A stretch of 64,000 bases of DNA, from assembly GCF_900456975.1 (NCBI RefSeq), contig NZ_UGYM01000002.1, forward strand, positions 1,922,001 through 1,986,000, in the 5' to 3' direction. The notes below the pieces were generated by a model. It did no database searches, was not told the origin of the DNA, and was given only the letters and a program-made list of their open reading frames with translations. The position numbers and the translations under genes were made by a program. Positions 8,864-18,883 of the stretch are shown piece by piece. Position 1 is the first letter of the stretch, and each line of letters opens with the position of its first letter. Source of the DNA: Shewanella baltica (lineage in GTDB: Bacteria > Pseudomonadota > Gammaproteobacteria > Enterobacterales > Shewanellaceae).

Positions 8864-9591
8864 TTGATGGCCACCATAGAAGCAAAGTTAAAGCATTGGA
8901 ACCAGAGACTAAAGTGACTGAAGCCTTGGCTGGTTAGGCGTTGTTGATGCGTGGTTAAGGTGTCAGGCTTCATGACATTTTCCAGCGCACTGCGTTTTTG
9001 GCTGATCTCGAGTTCGCTGTAGCCATTGGCGCGTTTAAAGTCTAAATGTTGCTCTTCCAATAGGGTTTGGATCGGGGCATCTTCAAAGCGAATTTTTTCC
9101 GACAGCACTAAAATCCCACCGGGGTTTAGGCCTTGATAAATCTTGGCTATCAGGGTTTCTCTGTCTTCTGGCGGTAAAAACTGCAAGGTAAAGTTGAGTA
9201 CCACCAGTGAGGCATTTTGAATATCGATATCGCGAATATCTCCGCAAACCAGATCGACGTCCGTATCGCTGACATAGGCATTCAGGTTCTCTTGGCAGCG
9301 TGCAACCATAGATTCGCTGTTATCCACGGCGATAATACGACATTGACGGCCTTGGATTTGGCGACGAATACTTAAAGTTGCGGCGCCGAGTGAGCAACCC
9401 AAATCGTAAATTTGAGTATTTGGCATGACGAAACGATCTGCAAAATCGCCTATGGTATTGATAATTTGCGTATATCCAGGCACGGAGCGGCGGATCATGT
9501 CACTGAACACGCCTGCTACACGGTTATCAAACTGGAAATCGCTAATATGCTCGCTCGCTTGAGCGTAGATAGTGTCTTGAGAAACGTTCAT
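8860..9591 (-). CDS. cmoA: Carboxy-S-adenosyl-L-methionine synthase CmoA
   Basis: CmoA converts SAM and prephenate to carboxy-SAM, the donor used by CmoB. The ATG at 9591 gives 243 residues ([10 protein letters not shown]), the normal family size. A TTG at 9615 would add eight residues and neither start has a strong Shine-Dalgarno, so the start is a length-based choice. The SAM-binding loop '[14 protein letters not shown]', '[10 protein letters not shown]' and the '[16 protein letters not shown]' segment identify the family. It is first in a cmoA-cmoB operon and divergent from the sensor/GGDEF gene at 9742; the shared 150-bp gap must hold both promoters. Confidence 0.96.
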   Translation of the reverse strand: MNVSQDTIYAQASEHISDFQFDNRVAGVFSDMIRRSVPGYTQIINTIGDFADRFVMPNTQIYDLGCSLGAATLSIRRQIQGRQCRIIAVDNSESMVARCQENLNAYVSDTDVDLVCGDIRDIDIQNASLVVLNFTLQFLPPEDRETLIAKIYQGLNPGGILVLSEKIRFEDAPIQTLLEEQHLDFKRANGYSELEISQKRSALENVMKPDTLTTHQQRLTSQGFSHFSLWFQCFNFASMVAIK

Positions 9592-9741
9592 CTGAGATTT
9601 TTCATGGGAATTCAACCCGGCATTTTAACGAATCCGATCGATTAGCAGCAAGTCTCATACTGGTAATTTGCGATAAATTTTTGTCTAATACGCCATAGAT
9701 AACAAAATCGTTACATGTACATCAAGTACTAAGGGCTCAAC

Positions 9742-12552
9742 TTGAAGTTTGTGATCCACTTAATCGTGATCTTGTGCAGCTGTTTTTTGAGTATAACAGG
9801 GCAGGCAAGTCCATTGCCCGACGAGCCATTAATTGTGGTGATGGGGGAGGATAGCTTTCCCTATCAATATGTCGACAACGATGGCGAGCCGACCGGACTA
9901 CTGGTCGATTTATGGAAAGAGTGGGCGAAACAAAGCCATACCCAAGTGGTTTTTGTGGCGCGCCACTGGCACGAGTCCCTTGATCAACTGCGGCAAGGTA
10001 AGGCGCAAGTGCATATCGGCATGGGGAAAACCCCAGAGCGTGAGCAAGAGTTCGACTTTGCTGAGCCCATCGCCGATGTCGGTACCTTTTTGTATCTGCA
10101 TAAATCCCTGCAGGGTAAAAAGTCCATTAAAGAACTCATTCCCTTTCAAATTGGTGTGGTGGCGGCTTCATCCCATGAAGCGGAATTGCACCGTATCGAA
10201 CCTCAGCTAGTGTTTAAACGTTACGAAAGTCGTGAGAAATTACTCGCTGGGGTCGCAGCCGGCGAGATTATGGTGTTTGCGGGCTTAGAAGGTTATTTGA
10301 AAGATCCCGCTTCATCCCAAGAGGTTGCCGCGAATTATCCCAATACGGCGCGTATCCAAATTAAGGCGATGCAATTTGTTCCTGCGGTCAAAAAGGGCAA
10401 TCTCGATTTAGTTGATAGGATCAATAAAGGTTTCACCGCGCTCGATCCGCACTTTATCCAACAAACGGAGCGACGATGGCTTGGCTACCAACGTCAACAA
10501 GCTGGGATTGTTATTTCCATGCAACTGGGCGCCGAGCCTTTTGTGGACTTAGGGGTCGATGGTTTACCCCATGGCTTGTATGTGGACATGTGGCAGCTTT
10601 GGTCTGAGAAGACCGGTATCGCCGTTGATTTTATTTCTGGCGATATGAACTCCAGTGTGGATGACGTTCGCCGAGGTCTTGCCGATGCGCACATTGGTTA
10701 TCCAGAGAGTGATGATGTTAAAACGGGGCTTAATCGGGCTTGGCACTTATATACAGTTAAGAGCCGCTTGTTTCTCTTTCAGCAGCAATTGACCGATTTA
10801 GACAGCTTAAAAGGCAAACGTATTGGTGTGGTGCCGACGGCGCCTTATCTGGTGGAGTTACGTAAAGCCTTACCCCAAATGGCACTGCGTTATTACGACA
10901 ATATGGATGCCATGGTCGCGGGCGCAAGATCGGGCGAGATTGTTGGCTTTGTGGCTTCGGGTGCATGGACATCCCATTATTTACTGCTCAATAAAGGCTG
11001 GTCTGACTTTAGCCAGTATCCCAATCTCGAATTTAGCACCAACATTTATGTGCTGACTCGCAGTGATGATCCAGGTCTGACGCAGCGGATCGCCAATGGC
11101 TTTAACAATATTAGCAATCAAGAGTTTGCCGATATTGAAAATAAATGGATGCTCAATCCCAAAGATCATGTTTTTACCCAAGCTGAGCGCCATGTCAGCC
11201 TAAGCCCAGCAGAACAGGCCTATGTGGAAAGTGTAGGCGAGCTTAAAGTGGGCTATTTAAAGCAGTGGCCGCCGATGGAGTTTATGGATGAGCAGGGCGA
11301 GTTTGCGGGGATCAACAGCGATATCGTCAAATTACTCAAGGAACAGCTCAAACTTAAGCTCACGCCCGTTGCCTTTGATGATTGGCATTCGTTAATCGAG
11401 GCGTTGCAAAAGGGCGAGGTGAGTTTAGCCGGCAGTGTCGCCCAAACGGCAGAGCGCCAGCAGCGTTTAGCGTTTAGTGAGGCTTATTGGCCATCGCCGT
11501 GGGCATTAGTGTCGCAATTGGAGCAAGTCTCGGTATTCAATATTGCCCAGCTTGCAGGGCAAAGGGTGGCCGTGGTCGAGGGCTATCATTTGGTGGCGCA
11601 ATTGATGAGTCTTGAACCTTCACTCAAGTTAGTGATAGTGCCAAATACGCAGGCGGGATTGGCGGCGGTGACGAATGGCAATGCGGATGTGTTTATCGAT
11701 AAAGTGGTGACATTGGCCTCCGAACTTAAAACCAGTCACTACCCGACGCTGAAAATGTCGCTGCTGAGTGATCTTGCCGATCAGCATAGCCATATTGGTG
11801 TTTATCCTCAGTTTGCGCCGCTGGTGCCACTGATTAACAAAGCCTTAGCCTTGATTGACGCTCAGCATCAGCAGCAAATTTATGCGCGTTGGGTGTCATT
11901 TTCTGTCGCGACAGAGAGTGCTAAATATCTGCTATGGCTGCGTTATATCGTATTTGGCGTGATTATTTTGTGCTTAGTGATGGTGGCAGTGTTGTTAGTG
12001 AATCGCCGCTTAAATCGTGAGATCACCCAGCGATTAGTCGCAGAAAAACGTTTGCTGCATGTGGCAAACCACGATGCTTTGACTCAGTTGCCCAATCGCG
12101 CCTTGCTCGATGACAGATTAGCCCAAGCTTTATTGTCCCATCAGCGCGAGCAAGCGCATTTTGCCTTGTTATTTATTGATCTGGATGGCTTTAAACAAAT
12201 TAATGATCAACATGGTCATCCGATTGGTGATGAATTACTGGTACAGGTCGCCCAAAAGTTAACCAAGGTTATCCGTGGCTCAGATACCGTGGCGCGATTT
12301 GGCGGCGATGAGTTTGTTATCCTGCTAAATCGTGTGCAAGATCTCGATGCTGCAACCCAAGTTGCTGATAATATTCTACAGGCACTGTCGAGCCCTTTGC
12401 TTATTCAAGGCGTCAGTGTCAGCATAGCGGTCAGTATGGGCGTGGTGATTTACCCCCGCGATGGTGATACCGCGATAGGCTTATTGAAAAAAGCCGATCA
12501 ACTGATGTACCACGCAAAAAGTTGCGGCGGGCGTTGTTATCGCTCAGCTTGA
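9742..12552 (+). CDS. Diguanylate cyclase with three tandem periplasmic substrate-binding domains
   Basis: 936 residues. The start is a TTG with GGG-type Shine-Dalgarno upstream, followed by a signal peptide (cut near GQA-SP). Three family-3 solute-binding domains follow: about 28-245 ('GEDSFPYQYVDNDGEPTG'), about 252-470, and about 497-725 ('GYLKQWPPMEFMDEQGEFAG'). A TM helix (about 733-755) leads to a cytoplasmic GGDEF domain. The GGDEF signature is intact at residues 854-858 (bases 12301-12315). An RxxD inhibitory site (RGSD, 845-848) sits five residues before it, so active c-di-GMP synthesis with product inhibition is expected. Amino-acid-like ligands are likely from the domain family, but unproven. 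The gene stands alone, divergent from cmoA. Confidence 0.93.
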   Translation: MKFVIHLIVILCSCFLSITGQASPLPDEPLIVVMGEDSFPYQYVDNDGEPTGLLVDLWKEWAKQSHTQVVFVARHWHESLDQLRQGKAQVHIGMGKTPEREQEFDFAEPIADVGTFLYLHKSLQGKKSIKELIPFQIGVVAASSHEAELHRIEPQLVFKRYESREKLLAGVAAGEIMVFAGLEGYLKDPASSQEVAANYPNTARIQIKAMQFVPAVKKGNLDLVDRINKGFTALDPHFIQQTERRWLGYQRQQAGIVISMQLGAEPFVDLGVDGLPHGLYVDMWQLWSEKTGIAVDFISGDMNSSVDDVRRGLADAHIGYPESDDVKTGLNRAWHLYTVKSRLFLFQQQLTDLDSLKGKRIGVVPTAPYLVELRKALPQMALRYYDNMDAMVAGARSGEIVGFVASGAWTSHYLLLNKGWSDFSQYPNLEFSTNIYVLTRSDDPGLTQRIANGFNNISNQEFADIENKWMLNPKDHVFTQAERHVSLSPAEQAYVESVGELKVGYLKQWPPMEFMDEQGEFAGINSDIVKLLKEQLKLKLTPVAFDDWHSLIEALQKGEVSLAGSVAQTAERQQRLAFSEAYWPSPWALVSQLEQVSVFNIAQLAGQRVAVVEGYHLVAQLMSLEPSLKLVIVPNTQAGLAAVTNGNADVFIDKVVTLASELKTSHYPTLKMSLLSDLADQHSHIGVYPQFAPLVPLINKALALIDAQHQQQIYARWVSFSVATESAKYLLWLRYIVFGVIILCLVMVAVLLVNRRLNREITQRLVAEKRLLHVANHDALTQLPNRALLDDRLAQALLSHQREQAHFALLFIDLDGFKQINDQHGHPIGDELLVQVAQKLTKVIRGSDTVARFGGDEFVILLNRVQDLDAATQVADNILQALSSPLLIQGVSVSIAVSMGVVIYPRDGDTAIGLLKKADQLMYHAKSCGGRCYRSA

Positions 12553-12618
12553 TGTTTTTTTGAACGCTCATGCTCAGATAGTGCGTTCGCCTCTAGTCAA
12601 GGGCGTAAAACTGTTTGA

Positions 12619-12677
12619 TACTTCACCGCCTAAGTGTGAAGTACTTTGGTAATCGGCATTATTTTACTATAATGCCG
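12619..12677. promoter_or_regulatory. Two inverted repeats and a TATAAT in front of aspS
   Basis: TACTTCAC at 12619-12626 pairs with GTGAAGTA at 12636-12643. CGGCATTA at 12654-12661 pairs with TAATGCCG at 12670-12677. A consensus TATAAT (12668-12673) lies in the second repeat, about 64 bp before the aspS ATG, so the repeat could be an operator over the -10. The -35 is poor. No U-tract follows either hairpin, so they are not classical terminators. Confidence 0.5.
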
Positions 12678-12736
12678 CTTTTATCTCGTTTTGATTATTT
12701 CCAAAGCACCGGTTTCCGGATAAAGGATAGAGTTAG

Positions 12737-14515
12737 ATGCGCAGTCATTATTGTGGAGACGTCAATAAGTCTCACGTTGGACAAGAAGTTACCTTGGTAG
12801 GTTGGGTTAATCGTAGCCGTGATTTGGGTGGCGTTGTCTTTTTAGATTTAAGAGACAGAGAAGGTCTGATCCAAGTGGTCTATGATCCAGACTTACCTGA
12901 GGTGTTCAATGTCGCCAGCACGCTGCGCGCCGAATTTTGCGTTCAGGTTAAAGGCCTAGTTCGCGCCCGTCCTGACAGCCAAGTCAATGGTCAAATGAAG
13001 ACGGGTGAAATTGAAGTCTTAGGCCAAGCCTTGACTATCATCAACGCTGCCGATCCGCTGCCATTGAGCATGGATAACTACCAGAACAACAGCGAAGAGC
13101 AACGTCTTAAGTATCGTTACTTAGATTTACGTCGCCCAGAAATGGCGCAGCGATTAATTTTCCGCGCTAAAGTGACCAGTTCTGTGCGTCGTTTCCTCGA
13201 CTCAAACGGTTTCTTAGACATAGAAACACCGATCCTGACCAAGGCAACCCCAGAAGGTGCCCGCGATTATTTAGTACCAAGCCGTACTTATAAAGGTCAG
13301 TTCTTTGCCTTGCCACAATCGCCACAGCTGTTTAAACAGTTGCTGATGATGTCAGGCTTTGATCGTTACTATCAAATCGTAAAATGCTTCCGTGATGAAG
13401 ATTTACGTGCCGACCGTCAGCCAGAATTCACCCAAATCGATATCGAAACGTCTTTCATGAGCTCTGAGCAAGTGATGGCGAAAACCGAAGAGATGATGCG
13501 TGGTCTGTTCCTTGAAATGCTGAACGTCGATCTGGGCGAGTTCCCACGCATGACCTACAACGAAGCGATGCGTCGTTTCGGTTCAGATAAGCCAGATTTA
13601 CGTAACCCATTAGAGTTGGTGGACATTGCCGATTTACTCAAAGAAGTCGAATTTGCGGTATTCTCTGGCCCTGCTAACGATGAAGAAGGTCGTGTTGCCG
13701 CACTGCGTATTCCAGGCGGCGCTGCACTGTCTCGTAAGCAAATCGATGATTACACTAAGTTTGTTGGCATCTATGGTGCTAAAGGCTTAGCGTGGATGAA
13801 GATTAATGACCTAAGCCTTGGCTTAGAGGGCATTCAATCACCTGTGCTGAAGTTCTTGAATGAGAGCATTGTTAACGAAATTATCAGCCGTACTGGCGCG
13901 CAAACCGGCGACATTATCCTGTTTGGTGCAGATCAGGCGACTGTGGTTGCTGAATCCATGGGCGCACTGCGTCTTAAAGCGGGCGAAGATTTTAACTTAT
14001 TGCAAGGCGAATGGCGTCCACTGTGGGTGGTTGACTTCCCAATGTTTGAGAAAATCAACGGCAATTTCCACGCTGTTCACCATCCGTTTACCGCTCCGCG
14101 CGGCGTAACGGCGGCAGAACTTGAAGCTAACCCAGCAAATCGCGTTTCTGATGCTTACGATATGGTATTAAACGGCTGCGAATTAGGCGGTGGTTCAGTG
14201 CGTATCCACAACCAAGAAATGCAGTCTGCGGTATTCCGTATTTTGGGTATTACCGACGAAGAAGCTAAAGAGAAGTTCGGCTTCCTGTTAGAAGCGCTGC
14301 GTTACGGCACTCCGCCACATGCAGGTTTAGCGTTTGGTTTAGACCGCATCATCATGCTGATGACGGGCGCAAGCTCAATCCGCGATGTGATGGCGTTCCC
14401 GAAAACGACAACAGCCGCTTGTCCGCTGACTAACGCACCAGGATTTGCTAATCCGCAGCAGTTAGCTGAACTTGGCATTGCCGTGGTTGAGAAAGCCGTT
14501 AAAACCGAAGACTGA
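12737..14515 (+). CDS. aspS: Aspartyl-tRNA synthetase
   Basis: The enzyme charges tRNA-Asp with aspartate. 592 residues matches the bacterial type. It has an OB-fold anticodon-binding domain (about 1-105, starting [10 protein letters not shown]), the class II catalytic core with motif 2 '[20 protein letters not shown]', the bacterial GAD insertion (about 290-420), and motif 3 near the C-terminus ('[13 protein letters not shown]'). The ATG at 12737 follows AAGGATAG and matches the conserved N-terminus. It is followed by degenerate repeats and a strong terminator, so it is probably monocistronic. Confidence 0.98.
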   Translation: MRSHYCGDVNKSHVGQEVTLVGWVNRSRDLGGVVFLDLRDREGLIQVVYDPDLPEVFNVASTLRAEFCVQVKGLVRARPDSQVNGQMKTGEIEVLGQALTIINAADPLPLSMDNYQNNSEEQRLKYRYLDLRRPEMAQRLIFRAKVTSSVRRFLDSNGFLDIETPILTKATPEGARDYLVPSRTYKGQFFALPQSPQLFKQLLMMSGFDRYYQIVKCFRDEDLRADRQPEFTQIDIETSFMSSEQVMAKTEEMMRGLFLEMLNVDLGEFPRMTYNEAMRRFGSDKPDLRNPLELVDIADLLKEVEFAVFSGPANDEEGRVAALRIPGGAALSRKQIDDYTKFVGIYGAKGLAWMKINDLSLGLEGIQSPVLKFLNESIVNEIISRTGAQTGDIILFGADQATVVAESMGALRLKAGEDFNLLQGEWRPLWVVDFPMFEKINGNFHAVHHPFTAPRGVTAAELEANPANRVSDAYDMVLNGCELGGGSVRIHNQEMQSAVFRILGITDEEAKEKFGFLLEALRYGTPPHAGLAFGLDRIIMLMTGASSIRDVMAFPKTTTAACPLTNAPGFANPQQLAELGIAVVEKAVKTED

Positions 14516-14540
14516 TCTTTCGTAAGAGGGCTTTTGTAAA

Positions 14541-14642
14541 TCGATCTTATGCAAATCGACCTTATTCAAGTCGACGTTATGTAACTCGTTTTGTGAAAGG
14601 CGATTGGCATTAGTCGATTGGCGTTAGTCTATTAGCATTAGT
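14541..14642. repeat. Degenerate 15-bp and 14-bp tandem repeats after aspS
   Basis: Three 15-bp units (14541-14555, 14556-14570, 14571-14585) share TCGAYSTTATKYAA-like sequence. They are followed by three 14-bp units (14601-14614, 14615-14628, 14629-14642) of the form CKATTRGCRTTAGT. They fill most of the aspS-yebC gap. No ORF or known element explains them. Confidence 0.85.
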
Positions 14643-14670
14643 CCTTATCAGTTATTTTTAGTCGTACCGA

Positions 14671-14701
14671 AAACCGAGGCGCAAGCCTCGGTCTGTTTTT
14701 A
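14671..14701 (+). terminator. Rho-independent terminator of aspS
   Basis: The stem ACCGAGGC (14673-14680) pairs perfectly with GCCTCGGT (14685-14692) around a GCAA loop region, and a T-rich tail follows. Confidence 0.92.
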
Positions 14702-14824
14702 GTGAATCGTCATTTCTTTGCTTATCAATATCAGTTAGTTCAATCCTACATAGCCGTTATTCAATCCATTACACCTCGGCTCTTGATAAGCTATGCGATG
14801 ACACCTCAGTTAAGGAGACTTCCC

Positions 14825-15571
14825 ATGGCAGGTCACAGTAAATGGGCCAACATTAAGCACCGTAAAGCAGCTCAAGATGCTAAACGCGGTAAACTCTTTA
14901 CTAAATTCATTCGCGAATTAACCGTCGCAGCCCGTGAAGGCGGCTCAGATCCCGATTCAAATCCACGATTACGTGTCGCCATTGATAAAGCCCTCGGTGG
15001 CAATATGACCCGCGATACGGTTGAGCGCGCGATTAAACGCGGTGCCGGTGAATTAGAAGGTCAGCAACTCGAAACCATTCTCTATGAAGGTTATGGCCCA
15101 GGCGGCACCGCTGTGATGGTCGAAACCATGACGGACAATCGTAATCGGACTGTGAGCGGAGTGCGCAATGCATTTAGTAAATCGGGTGGCAATTTAGGCA
15201 CGGATGGTTCGGTTTCTTATCTGTTCACTAAGCGTGGGGTGTTATCCTATGCGCCGGGAACCGATGAAGATGCATTGATGGAAGCGGCGCTTGAAGCGGG
15301 TGCGGAAGATATCGTCAGCTATGATGATGGCGCGATTGACGTCTTCACCGATCCCGTTGATTTCTATATGGTGAAAGATGTGCTCGATAAAGCGAGTTTT
15401 GTGGCAGATAACGCTGAAATCGCTATGATAGCCTCGACGAAAGCTGAGCTTGATCTAGACACCGCCGAAAAATTTATGCGCCTTATCGATACCCTTGAAG
15501 ATCATGACGATGTGCAAGAAGTGTATCATAATGCGGAAATCTCCGATGATGTGATGGCAAGCCTAGGTTAG
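14825..15571 (+). CDS. yebC: YebC/PmpR-family regulatory protein
   Basis: This is a 248-residue member of the YebC family. Members are described as transcriptional regulators and, more recently, as factors that help ribosomes through difficult stretches such as proline runs. The start is the ATG at 14825, preceded by AAGGAG and giving the family-typical [20 protein letters not shown]; an ATG-like extension back to 14702 would add 41 unconserved residues. Further markers are '[12 protein letters not shown]' and '[12 protein letters not shown]'. It lies directly upstream of ruvC, as in many gammaproteobacteria, and may be transcribed with ruvCA. Confidence 0.97.
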   Translation: MAGHSKWANIKHRKAAQDAKRGKLFTKFIRELTVAAREGGSDPDSNPRLRVAIDKALGGNMTRDTVERAIKRGAGELEGQQLETILYEGYGPGGTAVMVETMTDNRNRTVSGVRNAFSKSGGNLGTDGSVSYLFTKRGVLSYAPGTDEDALMEAALEAGAEDIVSYDDGAIDVFTDPVDFYMVKDVLDKASFVADNAEIAMIASTKAELDLDTAEKFMRLIDTLEDHDDVQEVYHNAEISDDVMASLG

Positions 15572-15619
15572 ATTGACTGTGAGCTGGATTTGGGCGTCAA
15601 TCTAGACCAATTTCAGCTC
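15569..15619 (+). other. Interleaved inverted repeats (possible pseudoknot) between yebC and ruvC
   Basis: TAGATTGAC (15569-15577) pairs with GTCAATCTA (15596-15604). GAGCTG (15581-15586) pairs with CAGCTC (15614-15619). The arms alternate A-B-A'-B', the order of an H-type pseudoknot, with gaps of 3, 9 and 9 nt. The first arm includes the yebC stop codon. The alternation is seen directly; folding is inference. Confidence 0.45.
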
Positions 15620-15691
15620 GCACACGCTAACGTAGGACACTCGCTAATCCAGGAACTGAGACGAACATTCAGATCCCATATAAGGCATTAA

Positions 15692-16213
15692 ATGGCAATT
15701 ATTTTAGGTGTTGACCCAGGTTCACGGATCACAGGCTACGGCGTGATCCAATGTCAGGGACGGCATCAGATTTACCTCGGCAGTGGCTGTATTCGCACTT
15801 CGTCTGAAGAGCTACCTGGCAGGCTTAAGCAAATATTTGATGGGATCACTGAAATTATTCGTCAGTATCAACCGGACGAATTTGCGATTGAACGGGTATT
15901 TATGGCAAAAAATGCCGATTCTGCGCTCAAGCTTGGTCAAGCACGCGGCGCGGCCATTGTCGCCGCCACTGTCGCCAATTTACCTGTGGCTGAATACAGT
16001 GCGACTCAAATTAAAAGCGCAGTCGTTGGCACGGGGCGAGCACAGAAAGCTCAAGTACAACACATGATCCAACAACTACTTAAATTACCCGCAGCCCCAC
16101 AAGCTGACGCCGCAGATGCACTCGGTGTTGCTGTGTGTCATTATCACACCAGCCAGAGTTTAATCGCATTGAGTGGCCGGGCAACGGCAAGAACATACGG
16201 ACGGTACAGATGA
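15692..16213 (+). CDS. ruvC: Holliday junction resolvase RuvC
   Basis: RuvC is the endonuclease that cuts Holliday junctions after RuvAB branch migration. 173 residues is the normal size. The RNase H-like fold starts with '[16 protein letters not shown]' (catalytic Asp8). A conserved acidic Glu follows in 'FAIERVFM', and further carboxylates sit in '[13 protein letters not shown]'. The stop codon overlaps the ruvA start as ATGA (16210-16213), so the two are translationally coupled. Confidence 0.98.
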   Translation: MAIILGVDPGSRITGYGVIQCQGRHQIYLGSGCIRTSSEELPGRLKQIFDGITEIIRQYQPDEFAIERVFMAKNADSALKLGQARGAAIVAATVANLPVAEYSATQIKSAVVGTGRAQKAQVQHMIQQLLKLPAAPQADAADALGVAVCHYHTSQSLIALSGRATARTYGRYR

Positions 16214-16827
16214 TAGGTCGTTTACGGGGCGTGTTAGTTGAGAAACAAGCGCCAGAAATTTTGATCGATGTTAATGGTGTGGGTTACGAGTTGCAGATGC
16301 CGCTCACCAGCTTTTATGAGTTGCCTGAAGTTAACCATGAAACTATGGTCTACACCCACTTTGTGGTGCGTGAAGATGCACAGTTACTCTATGGTTTTAT
16401 CACTAAACAGGAAAGGGCGTTATTTCGCTTACTGATCAAGACCAATGGTGTCGGTCCCAAGCTCGCACTGACCATTTTATCAGGTATGACTGCCGGAGAG
16501 TTTGTGGGCTGTGTTGAGCGTGATGACATAGTGACCTTAGTGAAATTACCCGGTGTGGGTAAGAAGACCGCCGAGCGTTTACTGGTAGAAATGCGCGATA
16601 AGCTCAAGAGCTTGATGGAAGCCTCAGCAGGTTCAGAGCGTGAGTTTGTGCTGCAATCTAATTACTCTCCTGCGCCGACTGTTAATAGTGCTGAAGAAGA
16701 CGCCATTTCAGCTTTAATTTCGCTGGGTTATAAACCGCCGCAGGCGAGTAAATCAGTTTCTGCAGCCTACAAAGAAGGTATGGATTCAGAAACCCTGATC
16801 AAAGCTGCCCTTAAGTCGATGCTTTAA
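16210..16827 (+). CDS. ruvA: Holliday junction branch migration protein RuvA
   Basis: RuvA binds the four-way junction and loads the RuvB motor. The true start is the ATG at 16210 ([18 protein letters not shown]), giving 205 residues; the frame is open further upstream only inside ruvC. It has an N-terminal OB fold (1-65), central helix-hairpin-helix motifs ('[14 protein letters not shown]' and '[15 protein letters not shown]'), and a C-terminal RuvB-contacting domain (about 155-205). It forms an operon with ruvC, with ruvB 47 bp downstream. Confidence 0.98.
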   Translation: MIGRLRGVLVEKQAPEILIDVNGVGYELQMPLTSFYELPEVNHETMVYTHFVVREDAQLLYGFITKQERALFRLLIKTNGVGPKLALTILSGMTAGEFVGCVERDDIVTLVKLPGVGKKTAERLLVEMRDKLKSLMEASAGSEREFVLQSNYSPAPTVNSAEEDAISALISLGYKPPQASKSVSAAYKEGMDSETLIKAALKSML

Positions 16828-16874
16828 TTGAATAATGATGATAATTAAGATGAAAGCTGCGAGAAGGAAGAACA

Positions 16875-17879
16875 ATGATTGAGGCAGACAGACTCATCCA
16901 GCCGCAGATCCAAGCTCAAGATGAATCCATCGACAGGGCAATGCGCCCTAAAATGCTCGATGAATACACGGGCCAAGATGACACGCGGGCGCAGCTTAAG
17001 GTGTTTATTCAAGCGGCGAAGAATCGCAACGAAGCCTTAGACCATATGTTGATCTACGGGCCGCCAGGATTGGGTAAAACCACCTTGGCTATGATTGTGG
17101 CAAACGAGATGGGGGTAAACATTAAATCCACCTCGGGGCCAGTGCTTGAAAAAGCCGGTGATCTCGCAGCTCTCCTGACCAATCTTGAATCCGGTGATGT
17201 GCTATTCATCGATGAAATCCATCGATTAAGCCCTGTGGTAGAAGAGATTTTGTATCCGGCGATGGAAGATTATCAGCTGGATATCATGATAGGTGAAGGG
17301 CCGGCGGCGCGTTCTATCAAGCTTGATTTACCGCCGTTCACTCTAGTGGGCGCGACAACACGGGCAGGGGCGTTAACCTCACCACTTCGGGCGCGTTTTG
17401 GGATCCCACTGCGGCTTGAGTTCTATAACATCAAAGATTTAAGCACCATAGTCACGCGTTCAGCGCAGGTAATGGAACTGGATATTGATGCCGAAGGCGC
17501 ATTTGAAATCGCACGCCGTTCCCGCGGCACACCGCGAATAGCTAACCGATTGCTGCGCCGCGTGCGGGATTACGCGCAGGTGAAGCATGACGGTGCAGTC
17601 ACCAAATTTGTGGCCGAACACGCTTTAGATTTGTTAGATGTGGATAGTGAAGGTTTCGATTATATGGATCGCAAATTGTTACTGGCCATTATCGATAAAT
17701 TTATGGGTGGACCAGTAGGACTGGATAACTTAGCCGCGGCCATAGGCGAAGAACGTGAAACCATCGAAGATGTGTTAGAACCTTTCTTGATCCAACAAGG
17801 GTTTATCCAACGCACGCCCCGCGGCCGAATTGCAACCGTACGGGCATACCAGCATTTTGAGCTGATCAAACCCGAATAG
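16875..17879 (+). CDS. ruvB: Holliday junction branch migration ATPase RuvB
   Basis: RuvB is the AAA+ hexameric motor for branch migration. The 334-residue length is typical. Walker A is '[11 protein letters not shown]' (about residue 62), Walker B is '[10 protein letters not shown]', sensor 1 is '[14 protein letters not shown]', and the arginine finger lies in 'LRARFG'. A C-terminal winged helix ends the protein. The ATG follows AGAAGGAAGAACA. It is the last gene of the ruvC-ruvA-ruvB set and a strong terminator follows. No LexA box was searched for exhaustively. Confidence 0.98.
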
Positions 17880-17905
17880 CCATCTGCTTGATAATACCGA
17901 TAATG

Positions 17906-17934
17906 AAAGGCGACCTAAGAGGTCGCCTTTTTTA
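17906..17934 (+). terminator. Rho-independent terminator of ruvB
   Basis: AAGGCGACC (17907-17915) pairs with GGTCGCCTT (17921-17929) across a 5-nt loop, followed by a T run. Confidence 0.94.
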
Positions 17935-18883
17935 TGGTTAAAATTTACCTTTGGTTCGATCGGGGTGAAGTAAAGCGCACTTTAGCAAATCGAATGATGT
18001 TTAATGTGGCGTTAAATGTAGGAGCTTTTATGAGTTGATAACTACTAACGCCTCATTATTAAGTTGCATCAACACTCAAAAGTTTTACGGCTTTTATAGC
18101 TCACTATTTAGACATTGATAATAGCTTTTATATAGAAATCTATATATTTATAGCCAATTAGTGATCGCCTATATTTATTAACAAATGTATCTTTATAGTG
18201 TATTTATTGAGCGTGATTCTGAGTTTTTCACTATTTAGATTGATTTTTTTCTCTGAGATTAACTTAATTTAACAAATTTGATTTAGGCCATTAAATCCTC
18301 AATACAATAGTCGCTACCGTTACTCTTCGTTAGGCTTAGCATGCTGAATAATTTGTAATATTATTGTTGAGATTTTATTGGCGGCTTTATTCTCTATGCA
18401 TAAATAACACAATTGATACTGATTGTATCTGTTGTTATATGCTGATTTGGTGAGATTATCTTAATTATTCTGGCTTTTCATTAGTTACTTACAATCTTTT
18501 TTATGCAGTTTAAGTGGTGGTTAATCAGTATTTCATTCCAACCAAAAGCTCTCGTTGCACATGCTAAGCGTGATCTATATCACACTTTTGCATACTGGTA
18601 ATGTTTCATAAAAGTAACTCGTTAACAGTGTTAATCACTTATTATTTATCATCATTAAGACTTAACTTCTGATAAATTATATCGCTTAAGTTTTATCGAA
18701 AATAAAAATCATCAAATAAAACAAGTTGACTCATATTTATTAACATTAATGTTTAATTAGTTAATATTTTGAGTGTTGACGGGGTTAAAGTGAATCATCA
18801 GTATCGAGTGCAACACTAGTACATCAATAGTTGTACAAGCTGTAAGCATAAAAATAATAGTAAGATCTAGGGAGCATTCATAC
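17935..18883. other. Long AT-rich leader region upstream of the TonB receptor
   Basis: About 950 bp without a supportable gene on either strand, markedly AT-rich compared with flanking genes. The minus-strand frame over 18757-19026 is mostly antisense to the receptor and is not credible. The region contains one strong CRP-like site (18566-18587) and probably the receptor promoter. Its length leaves room for a small RNA or a long 5' UTR, but I see no specific RNA signature. Confidence 0.7.
18566..18587. promoter_or_regulatory. CRP-like binding site
   Basis: The 22-bp AAGCGTGATCTATATCACAC.. has the symmetric core GTGATCTATATCAC. This matches the CRP consensus TGTGA-N6-TCACA except for the first T of the left half. 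It lies about 300 bp before the receptor ATG. Binding is inferred from sequence alone. Confidence 0.75.

Noticed and set aside
14702..14824. Upstream extension of the yebC frame
   Set aside because: No Shine-Dalgarno and no conserved residues; the AAGGAG and the conserved MAGHSKW start are at 14825, and the terminator of aspS overlaps the extension.
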